Origin: Cytophagales bacterium
Lineage (GTDB): Bacteria; Bacteroidota; Bacteroidia; Cytophagales; Cyclobacteriaceae
NCBI GenBank assembly: GCA_003454975.1
Contig: DMST01000371.1
Span: 3,382-16,582 of the forward strand
Direction of reading: 5' to 3'
Length of the DNA stretch: 13,201 nucleotides
The stretch's first letter is position 1, and each line of letters begins with the position of its first letter. Below, piece by piece: positions 1 through 5,794 of this stretch. The notes beneath the pieces are model-generated. The model ran no database searches. It worked only from the letters and a program-made list of their open reading frames with translations, and was not told the origin of the DNA. The position numbers and the translations under genes are program-made.

Positions 1-761
1 ACAGCCGCTACTTTATTGGCGGTCGGCGTTTCATCGTCTTGGGCCGCAAAGTACACATCGTAGGTAGTGGCGGAATTCAGCCCCGTTACAGTGGCTGATA
101 GGCTAGTACCTGCCAAGGCACTACCAGAGGCAGAAGGCGTTCCGCCGCCATTCGACTCCCCGGCAATTACATTATCCACCGTAGGTGCAGTAGAACCGTC
201 CGGTACTACTACGTAAAAGATATCCCCTGTCTCATCTATGGTAGCCGATACATCAAAGCCTTGGGCAGTGGTACTTGAAGTAGCAGGACCCGCTGTGTAG
301 TTAGGAGGATCAGAATCCCCTCCTGCAGGAAGGGCAGTACCCGTAATGGCTATGCTGTAAGAGGTAAAGCCTTGGGCTGCCGGATTGTCCTGCACAAAAA
401 AGGCATAAAATTTAGAAGCCAACAGTGTAGTAGAAGCACCACTAGACACTTGGGTATTAGATTCAAAGGCGCCTGTACGACCAGCATTACCATACTGCCT
501 GAGAAACACTCGCACATCATCACTCCATGTGAAGATGATGGTTCCAGATACGCCATCATCCACCCACCAATAATCGTTTACATCTCCGGCATTGAACTGC
601 ACCGAACCGGTAATGGTGTTCTGTGTAGTAACGGTGATTACCCCACCGGCTGTGGTAGTTCCGTTACCCCCACCTTCATTTTCAGCAATTTGACCGAAGG
701 CAGTAAAAGAACTCAATAGGCATATGACGAATAGTAGTCGCCTGATAGTAGTGTGGCTCAT
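1..761 (-). CDS. Secreted fibronectin-like surface protein, N-terminal part (cut by window edge)
   Basis: This reading frame begins at the ATG at 759-761 and stays open through the left edge, so only about 253 N-terminal residues are visible. The first ~23 residues form a signal peptide: Met-Ser-His, two arginines, a hydrophobic stretch (LLFVICLLSSFTAF) and a likely cleavage after FG in AFGQ. The mature part is rich in Gly, Thr, Ser and Asp. It starts with a GGGNGTT segment and a beta-rich domain (about 35-130) containing DYWWVDDG. A second, FN3-like unit (about 138-253) carries a DIFYVVVPDG core followed by APTVDNVIAGE and ends in TTYDVYFAAQDDETPTANKV. That second pattern is common in large Bacteroidota surface proteins, often type IX secretion cargo, but the C-terminal sorting domain would lie outside the window. 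The gene stands alone, with about 400 bases upstream to the next gene. Exact function is unknown; export is well supported. Confidence 0.85.
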   Translation of the reverse strand, partial: MSHTTIRRLLFVICLLSSFTAFGQIAENEGGGNGTTTAGGVITVTTQNTITGSVQFNAGDVNDYWWVDDGVSGTIIFTWSDDVRVFLRQYGNAGRTGAFESNTQVSSGASTTLLASKFYAFFVQDNPAAQGFTSYSIAITGTALPAGGDSDPPNYTAGPATSSTTAQGFDVSATIDETGDIFYVVVPDGSTAPTVDNVIAGESNGGGTPSASGSALAGTSLSATVTGLNSATTYDVYFAAQDDETPTANKVAA

Positions 762-842
762 GACTCGGAAAAAGTGATTTAATCGTGGACTAGATTGGGA
801 CGTATCGTATAGCATACTGTAGTATTTCTTTCCCCATTGTTG

Positions 843-858
843 ATTTGGCAGGCCAAAT
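843..858. promoter_or_regulatory. Perfect palindrome upstream of the secreted-protein gene
   Basis: ATTTGGC and GCCAAAT are perfect 7-base inverted repeats separated by AG. The site lies about 80 bases upstream of the ATG of the secreted protein, a sensible distance for an operator or activator site. No convincing Bacteroidota -33/-7 promoter pair could be placed next to it, so a regulatory role is inferred from symmetry and position alone. The rest of the 762-1166 gap is AT-rich and holds only this site and the large hairpin at 1025-1089. Confidence 0.3.
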
Positions 859-1024
859 AAGACCCATCTCACGAGGAAATTCTAAACCCTAATTTTATTG
901 AAATGGCACTACGAATTCTTCTTAGTATCCAATCAAATGTAAGAATTACTCAGGGTCAGATTCTATTTCACCGTATTTCAACAACACTTGGGTGTGACAG
1001 CTTGACATCCAAAATTATCACAAA

Positions 1025-1089
1025 AACAGAGGGGCAACGTTATGAATCCACGAATTATATCATGGATTCATCCCATTAACCCCTCTGTT
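1025..1089 (-). terminator. Nested long hairpin, probable terminator of the formyltransferase transcript
   Basis: The outer arms AACAGAGGGG (1025-1034) and CCCCTCTGTT (1080-1089) are perfect 10-base inverted repeats. Inside them ATGAATCCA (1042-1050) and TGGATTCAT (1063-1071) form a second perfect 9-base pair around a 12-base AT-rich loop; the arms are joined by unpaired 7- and 8-base spacers. Read on the minus strand, the structure follows the end of the formyltransferase gene by about 78 bases and runs directly into five T residues (1026-1022), as an intrinsic terminator would. It is longer and more interrupted than a standard terminator, so it could also be a small palindromic repeat element. 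Confidence 0.5.
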
Positions 1090-1166
1090 AATCGAATAGT
1101 CAAAATGCAGTGAAACCTTGCCAGACTAAGAAGTCTCACATATAAGGCCAAAAGAAATGGGCCTGA

Positions 1167-2090
1167 TCAGGTAAATTTCTCACCTATTTTCACTCCCAAC
1201 GCTCCCAGCTTTCTCCCCGTTAAAACCGCCTCAGGAGTTTGAAGAATATTGATGGACAAGTATTTCATATCTTTTGTACTCACGAAAATCCCATATTGTC
1301 CGTCAGCATAGACAATAGTACCTGGTCCAAGCATAGCTGCGTTATTCACATCTGCCGGATTTACTTCTAAAATCCTGACCGGAGCCCCTCTAAACAGGCT
1401 AATGGCTCCCCCATATTTCATATTACAGGCGTTGATCAAATTTTCAATTTCTTCAGCTTCCATCTTCTGCCAGTTGATGGTGCAATCTTCTGGAGTTGGT
1501 CTGCCTAACCACTCTCCGTCATCACCTTGAGGCTTCAGTTGAACGTTTCCACTATCTACCAGAGATATGAGTTTATCCTTCACCAAATGTCCGGCAAATA
1601 CGCCCAGGCGAGCGCTTAAAAGTCCATAATTCTCCCCGGGAAAAATCCCCAAACTTTCCTTCAAAACAATGTCACCCTGGTCTATTTCATCGGCCATAGA
1701 ATGGATGGTAACTCCCGTTACTCGCTCCCCATTTTTTAGTTGCCAAAATACAGGATCATTGCCTCGGTACTTGGGCAGCAGGCTAAAGTGGACATTGAAG
1801 GCTCCTTTGGAAGCCAACTGGGTAACTTCAGAAGGGATTTTGTATGGGAAAGTAACTGCCAGGAGTACCTCAAAGTCTTGCTCTCCTAGCCATTGGGTTA
1901 GGGTACCAGACAATCCTTCCTTATCGATTTCTAGCAGCGGAATGTTTCGCTCAGTAGCCGTTTGTTTTATTTGATGTAGCTCAGGGTTAGGAGCACTAGG
2001 GATTACGATTCCCTGTAATTGGTTCAGGTTCACTAATTCTACCATGGTGGGGATAGCCACCAGGCTATTACAAAATAAGATGGTTTTCAT
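1167..2090 (-). CDS. Formyltransferase of the methionyl-tRNA formyltransferase fold
   Basis: A 307-residue enzyme predicted to transfer a formyl group from 10-formyltetrahydrofolate to an amine on an unknown substrate in the cytoplasm. The catalytic core is clear: Asn99 and His101 in FNVHFSLLPKYRG, and Asp137 in DEIDQGDI. The 38-residue spacing from Asn to Asp matches that of E. coli Fmt (Asn108, His110, Asp146). The SLLPKYRG loop and the following TGVTIH segment are also family features. Residues from about 205 on look like the Fmt C-terminal beta-barrel domain. The N-terminus (MKTILFCNSL) lacks the GTPEFA-type motif of housekeeping Fmt, so I read this as a specialised relative acting on a small molecule, sugar or peptide rather than Met-tRNA. 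Its ATG overlaps the TGA of the upstream binding-protein gene by four bases (ATGA), indicating translational coupling and a shared task. Confidence 0.85.
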   Translation of the reverse strand: MKTILFCNSLVAIPTMVELVNLNQLQGIVIPSAPNPELHQIKQTATERNIPLLEIDKEGLSGTLTQWLGEQDFEVLLAVTFPYKIPSEVTQLASKGAFNVHFSLLPKYRGNDPVFWQLKNGERVTGVTIHSMADEIDQGDIVLKESLGIFPGENYGLLSARLGVFAGHLVKDKLISLVDSGNVQLKPQGDDGEWLGRPTPEDCTINWQKMEAEEIENLINACNMKYGGAISLFRGAPVRILEVNPADVNNAAMLGPGTIVYADGQYGIFVSTKDMKYLSINILQTPEAVLTGRKLGALGVKIGEKFT

Positions 2091-3238
2091 ATGACCATGT
2101 ATGGGTTAATAAATCGAGCTTTGTGATCTACTTGAATGGGATCTAGATCGGAATGATCCGGGGTGATTACCTCCATGGAAGGTACCGTACTGACAATACG
2201 CGGTGCCTCCCCTTGCTTTTGCTCGGTAATGGAGACGGGGGGTGTCATGAGTTGCAACGGCTCGTGGTAAGAAAAGGCTCCTCTGGGAGTGACCAAGTCT
2301 ACCTTCCCGAAGGTTTCTATGCGGGTAGCCATATCGCCCCATCCATCTACTTCCTCTATCCTTTTGCATCCAGCATACAACCATGCCCCTAGCTCATACC
2401 CCAATAGATAAAATGGGTCTGGGTCTTGCTCAAAGTATTCCTTGCAGCCTCGCATGAAGATGGTTGTTTCTTCCATGGACTCATCCATATGCCAAGGATC
2501 TGTTGAAATTTGCTCTTTCAAAGCAGGGCCCGGTATGGGACTCGCTAGCCGGTAGCCTCTCGCAATCTGGTCGTAACTCGCATAGTCATCCTTCCACGCG
2601 TTAGGGTGAACAGAAAAAACAGGCAAGAGATTCTCTTTGGATAAGTTCTCCAGAGCGGTTGCGGGGGGTATATCAAATTGTCCACCAGCATTGGTCACTT
2701 GCGTCCAGGATTTCTCTACCAATTCCGGGGAAACCCCCGTGCGAAAGACAGCGGCGAAGTCGTACCCACTATCCAGAAAATCGAATACCTCACCGGGGGA
2801 TTGTTTCTCATGCTGGCTGTACCATTTACCTAGGTGGTAGCTAGACTGCCAGTGTCCACCCTCCAACCGAAAAAGGATGCCAAAGGGCAACTCCCGACGA
2901 GGAATGCTGTCTCCCAGATTGGTCCACAGCAGTGGAATACCCGCCATTTGGGCACTGCCTGCCATATTCTCTATCACATGTCCAGCTGACCACCCTAAGA
3001 TGGCCTGCATGCCAGAGCTAGCCAGCTTCTGCACTTTTCCGCCGATATCCGTCTCACGGGCCAGCCCTACTTCCTCTATGTGGAGTTCTACTTTTTTGCC
3101 TCCAAAGTCGTTGGGGTGTAAGGTAAAATACAATTGAATGCCTTGTAGAAAATGATATCCCAACTGTGGATACGAGGCCGTCTGGGGCACGACGACACCT
3201 ACATTGATTTGGTTAGATTCGGTTCGTTTTTGAAGCAT
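2087..3238 (-). CDS. Type-I periplasmic-binding-fold protein without signal peptide (amide/branched-chain amino acid type)
   Basis: A 383-residue protein of the Leu/Ile/Val- and amide-binding family. The N-terminal strand and first helix are typical: INVGVVVPQTASYPQLGYHF, then a LQGIQLYF helix (about residues 11-38). Residues 78-110 resemble the family's ligand-cleft segment: AILGWSAGH, then helix, then MAGIPLLWTN. Unlike transporter subunits it opens with MLQKRTESNQ and shows no signal peptide or lipobox, so it probably stays in the cytoplasm. That recalls AmiC of Pseudomonas, a soluble amide sensor of the same fold, rather than a transport protein; no permease or ATPase genes are nearby. 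It is co-translated with the formyltransferase downstream through an ATGA overlap. Only about 16 bases separate its ATG from the strong terminator of the collar genes, so its expression probably depends on read-through or on a promoter inside the collar region. The ligand cannot be named from the sequence. Confidence 0.75.
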   Translation of the reverse strand: MLQKRTESNQINVGVVVPQTASYPQLGYHFLQGIQLYFTLHPNDFGGKKVELHIEEVGLARETDIGGKVQKLASSGMQAILGWSAGHVIENMAGSAQMAGIPLLWTNLGDSIPRRELPFGILFRLEGGHWQSSYHLGKWYSQHEKQSPGEVFDFLDSGYDFAAVFRTGVSPELVEKSWTQVTNAGGQFDIPPATALENLSKENLLPVFSVHPNAWKDDYASYDQIARGYRLASPIPGPALKEQISTDPWHMDESMEETTIFMRGCKEYFEQDPDPFYLLGYELGAWLYAGCKRIEEVDGWGDMATRIETFGKVDLVTPRGAFSYHEPLQLMTPPVSITEQKQGEAPRIVSTVPSMEVITPDHSDLDPIQVDHKARFINPYMVI

Positions 3239-3254
3239 GGCGGGAAACTAGCAC

Positions 3255-3286
3255 AAAAAAAAGGAACGAGCCAAGCCCGTTCCTTT
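3255..3286 (-). terminator. Strong intrinsic terminator after the collar genes
   Basis: On the minus strand AAAGGAACG (3286-3278) pairs with CGTTCCTTT (3268-3260); after one mismatch a further GC pair closes a short loop. The 3' arm continues into a run of eight T residues (3262-3255). It lies about 25 bases after the stop of the second collar gene and only about 16 bases before the ATG of the binding-protein gene, so it divides the four-gene minus-strand array into two expression units. Confidence 0.85.
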
Positions 3287-3312
3287 GTATTAAACTAAAG
3301 ATTTGAACCCTC

Positions 3313-3909
3313 TTAGTTACGAGAAGGAAAGATACCTTGATAGCAAATGATATATCCTACTGCCAACCAAGGGGACATATTTTCGTGTGATTGGGAACCA
3401 CCAGAAAGACCGATTGTCACGCTCACATTGGCAGTCACATTCTGGATACTAGCCTGGGCCATCTTCACAGAAGGAGAAGAATCAGTATTATATACAAAAG
3501 CAGAAGCACCTGCTTCAGCACCGATAGAACCGTCGGCAACGGGAGCATCGCTACCACCTGTTGCAGAGCTGAAGTACAGATCAGCAGTACCAGTACCTGA
3601 ACTAGAAACCGCTGCTGCGTGGTTGTGGATAGGCATCTCCAGGATGTTCAAGGTAACCCACTCTGTACCACCAGCCTGACCGGCTATACGAGGGGTACGA
3701 CCAGGTCCTGTGCCGTAACCTACCGCAGAACGACCGCGCAAATCAGGGACAGCAAAAGAAGTCCTGCCATCACCACCGTAGATGGTACCAATCAATGAAA
3801 AGAAAGCAGTGAATTGTGCTATGGAAAGCAAACGTCCGTCGCAAGGAAACCAGTTACGAGGTGACCAGTTAGGAGCCCAGTTTGTAATATTGGAAATAGT
3901 TCCTTCCAT
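3313..3909 (-). CDS. Phage-tail-collar domain protein, MdpB-like (copy 2)
   Basis: A 198-residue protein with the tail-collar fold found at the tip of phage tail fibres and in free-standing bacterial proteins called microcystin-dependent protein (MdpB). Residues 1-60 carry the collar signature: MEGTISNI, NWSPRNW, then SLIGTIYGGDGRT and PDLRGR. GTEWVTL and EMPIHNH (about 81-97) follow, with the paired histidines that in phage fibres bind metal along the trimer axis. The C-terminal half is Ser/Gly/Ala-rich and ends in VGYIICYQGIFPSRN. No signal peptide is present, no other phage structural gene is nearby, and the length is that of free-standing family members. It follows copy 1 with a 52-base gap lacking a terminator and aligns to it without gaps (about 65% identity by hand count). 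A surface or secreted adhesive role is often suggested for the family, but none is established. Confidence 0.9.
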   Translation of the reverse strand: MEGTISNITNWAPNWSPRNWFPCDGRLLSIAQFTAFFSLIGTIYGGDGRTSFAVPDLRGRSAVGYGTGPGRTPRIAGQAGGTEWVTLNILEMPIHNHAAAVSSSGTGTADLYFSSATGGSDAPVADGSIGAEAGASAFVYNTDSSPSVKMAQASIQNVTANVSVTIGLSGGSQSHENMSPWLAVGYIICYQGIFPSRN

Positions 3910-3961
3910 GATATTGTTGACTTTTAGAGTTAACTACAGTTTTGAAAGAGTTAGATTTAGA

Positions 3962-4558
3962 TTAATTTCTAGAGGGGTAAATTCCAGAAAGGCAGATGAT
4001 GTACCCTACGACCTGGAAGGGCAGCATATTGTTGTGCGAGTAGCTTGAGCCGTTATTCAGTACCGTTACATTCACCCCTGCAGTTACATTGTCAATAGAA
4101 GCAGCAGTCTGCCTTACCGAAGGGGTTGAATCACTATTGTACAAAAAGAAGCTAGCTCCTGCTTCCGCACCAATTGAACCACCCGAAGAGGGAGCGTCGC
4201 TACTACCCGGTGCACTACTGAAGTACAAATCTGCAGAGCCGCTACCCGTGTTTACAGCGTTAGCCGTGTGGTTGTGTACAGGCATCTCTAGCGTAGAGAG
4301 GGTTACGGTTTCAGTACCACTTCCTTGTCCAATACTTCTAGGGGTTAGGCCTATTCCGTGCCCATGTCCTATCGCCATTCTACCTCGAAGATCAGGTAAT
4401 AGAAAGGTAGTACGACCATCTCCGCCATAGATAGTGCCGATCAGAGAAAAAACGGCATTGAACGACGAGATGGGCAAGGTCTGGCCTGAGCATGATGCCC
4501 AATTTCGCGGGGACCAATTGGGTGCCCACATGGTGATATTGGTTAAATATCCTTCCAT
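3962..4558 (-). CDS. Phage-tail-collar domain protein, MdpB-like (copy 1)
   Basis: First gene of the minus-strand array and a paralogue of the collar gene downstream, also exactly 198 residues. The core is nearly the same: NWSPRNW, FSLIGTIYGGDGRT, PDLRGR, GTETVTL and EMPVHNH. The C-terminal region contains ADLYFSS, the shared GSIGAEAGAS block (127-136) and a GYIICLSGIYPSRN tail. Differences cluster at residues 21-30, 61-80, 98-108 and 161-180. No signal peptide or transmembrane segment is visible. The gene begins 249 bases from the divergent tectonin gene, so both probably take their promoters from that AT-rich gap. The pattern of two equal-length collar genes in tandem suggests a hetero-oligomer or two ligand specificities; that is inference. 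Confidence 0.9.
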   Translation of the reverse strand: MEGYLTNITMWAPNWSPRNWASCSGQTLPISSFNAVFSLIGTIYGGDGRTTFLLPDLRGRMAIGHGHGIGLTPRSIGQGSGTETVTLSTLEMPVHNHTANAVNTGSGSADLYFSSAPGSSDAPSSGGSIGAEAGASFFLYNSDSTPSVRQTAASIDNVTAGVNVTVLNNGSSYSHNNMLPFQVVGYIICLSGIYPSRN

Positions 4559-4735
4559 CCGTTAATAATTTAGGATTCTAAATCTTTTAGTCGTGGATAA
4601 GTACGGATAAATAGCCAGAAAAAACAAACTCCGGTTTACTTAAATTTTTTGTTACGAAACGAGGATTAATTTTAATTTTTCACAATATCCCAAGATTTTC
4701 TTTTCCTTTATCAGGCTTCTTTTTAATTTTCACGG

Positions 4736-4758
4736 GACCAACATTATTAGCGTTGGTC
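4736..4758. promoter_or_regulatory. Inverted repeat upstream of the tectonin gene
   Basis: GACCAAC (4736-4742) and GTTGGTC (4752-4758) are perfect 7-base inverted repeats around a 9-base loop, in an otherwise AT-rich stretch. The site ends 49 bases before the ATG of the tectonin gene, where it could be an operator or, if transcribed, a leader hairpin. Being in the shared divergent gap (4559-4807), it could also affect the collar genes. Function is inferred from position only. Confidence 0.35.
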
Positions 4759-4807
4759 GGGTAAAATTATACCTAACAGTATTAGTAACCCTCACAAACA
4801 AAATACT

Positions 4808-5623
4808 ATGGCAGATTCTAATCCGAATGCTTGGATCACCTTAAACGATGGTACCATCGCAGAAATTAATGAAACCGGCATTGTAAACTCCTTCCAATTG
4901 GATGGAAAGGATATCAGTGTTGGGGATGATGGCACCGTTTGGGTGTTGGTAAATGAGCTCACATTGGACCCCAACGGTAGCGGAAATGATTACCTCCCAG
5001 GATATGGCCTATATAATAATGTATCAGGAGAATTTAAACGTTTACCTGATGTAACCGGCATTCGGTTGGACGCCTCCTGGCAAGCCGATGTTTGCTACGT
5101 AGTAAAAGAAAATGGATCGGTATGGACCGTTTCCAAAGACGGCGCCCAGAATGTGGTAGCCCAAGAGGATACTGCCTATGAGGTATCTGCTGGACCTGAC
5201 GGTACTATTTGGGTAGTAAGCCGCGAGGCGATTGAGGGTGGAGCGCTTGTAAAATATCTAGAACCCGGGTACGATCCTGCCGAGCCTGAGTGGAAAGCAG
5301 TTCCTGGTGTAGGGGCTACTCGTATCACTGGTCAGCCCAACGGCAAGGCAATGATTGTTGACGGTGGTGGTTTCCTCTCGCGTATTGATAAAGAAGGCAA
5401 CATCGAAGGGTTCCCTGTAGGAGATACCGTATTTGAAGCTTCTATGGGTCCTGGCGGTAATCTGTGGGCCATTATGCGCAATACCGAGAGCAACACCGGT
5501 CGTGACGTGATGTTACAAACGGGTGGCGAAGGCGAGTGGGTTGCCTGGAAAGAAATCCCTGGCGATATCAACGCTGGTAAGATTGACGCCGGAGGTCAGC
5601 ATACTACGGCTGACGCTGAGTAA
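4808..5623 (+). CDS. Tectonin-like beta-propeller protein
   Basis: A 271-residue protein built from about six short beta repeats of the tectonin type. Each blade has a strand motif close to DGTVWVL: residues 41-47 (DGTVWVL), 103-108 (GSVWTV), 131-137 (DGTIWVV), a weak copy near 187-193 and 217-223 (GNLWAIM). These are preceded by turns such as DISVGD, YEVSAGP and FEASMGP. Tectonin propellers (slime-mould tectonins, fish-egg lectins) often bind lipopolysaccharide or sugars, which suggests recognition of a glycan or another cell surface, but the ligand here is unknown. There is no signal peptide, so the protein is either cytoplasmic or exported by a route that does not use one. It is transcribed away from the collar genes across a 249-base gap and followed by a clear terminator, so it is a single-gene unit. 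No close Shine-Dalgarno is seen before the ATG. Confidence 0.75.
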   Translation: MADSNPNAWITLNDGTIAEINETGIVNSFQLDGKDISVGDDGTVWVLVNELTLDPNGSGNDYLPGYGLYNNVSGEFKRLPDVTGIRLDASWQADVCYVVKENGSVWTVSKDGAQNVVAQEDTAYEVSAGPDGTIWVVSREAIEGGALVKYLEPGYDPAEPEWKAVPGVGATRITGQPNGKAMIVDGGGFLSRIDKEGNIEGFPVGDTVFEASMGPGGNLWAIMRNTESNTGRDVMLQTGGEGEWVAWKEIPGDINAGKIDAGGQHTTADAE

Positions 5624-5650
5624 TTCAAGAATCTGCATAAGTCATATGGA

Positions 5651-5681
5651 GCCTGCCCTTTGGGGTGGGCTTTTTCTTTTT
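5651..5681 (+). terminator. Intrinsic terminator of the tectonin gene
   Basis: GCCTGCCC (5651-5658) pairs in RNA with GGGTGGGC (5663-5670), using two G-U pairs, around a TTTG loop. It is followed at once by TTTTTCTTTTT (5671-5681). It begins 27 bases after the stop codon of the tectonin gene. Confidence 0.9.
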
Positions 5682-5768
5682 AGACCGCTTCGCTATAAGA
5701 TACAAGAGGCTAGATCGCTATGCTGTTAGACTCCTATAGCGAGATAAGGATAGATTTTGATCGGTCTA
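5681..5768. repeat. Nested inverted repeats in the convergent tectonin/hydroxylase gap
   Basis: TAGACCG (5681-5687) is matched by CGGTCTA (5762-5768). Inside this, CGCTATA (5691-5697) is matched by TATAGCG (5735-5741). CGCTAT occurs again in direct orientation at 5716-5721. The inner spacers are unequal (3 and 20 bases), so the structure is less compact than a terminator. It may be a degenerate small palindromic element or a back-up terminator between the two converging genes. Confidence 0.3.
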
Positions 5769-5779
5769 TATTCAATAAG

Positions 5780-5794
5780 GGAGCTTTCAGCTCC
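5780..5794 (-). terminator. Short hairpin overlapping the hydroxylase stop codon
   Basis: GGAGCT and AGCTCC form a perfect 6-base stem with a 3-base loop, and the TGA stop codon of the hydroxylase gene falls across the loop and stem. On the minus strand it continues as CTTATT, without a good T run, so termination would be weak. Confidence 0.35.

Noticed and set aside
903..1079. A 58-codon plus-strand frame in the gap before the secreted-protein gene.
   Set aside because: It overlaps the nested hairpin, has no visible ribosome binding site or promoter and resembles no known small protein; chance is the simpler explanation.
1021..1095. The nested palindrome as an integron attC recombination site.
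   Set aside because: The ends lack the required RYYYAAC and GTTRRRY boxes (GTTAATC has T where a purine is needed), and no integrase or cassette array is visible.
2087..3238. The binding-fold protein as a subunit of a branched-chain amino acid ABC transporter.
   Set aside because: No signal peptide and no permease or ATPase genes are present nearby.
3313..4558. Collar genes as evidence for a prophage or a contractile injection system.
   Set aside because: No sheath, tube, baseplate, capsid, portal, terminase or ATPase gene is in the window. Free-standing collar proteins of this size are common in bacteria.
4596..4628. A Bacteroidota promoter for the collar genes on the minus strand (TTTG at 4628-4625 and TACTTATC at 4603-4596).
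   Set aside because: The second box matches poorly and the spacing is 21 bases; in such AT-rich DNA this is not distinguishable from chance.
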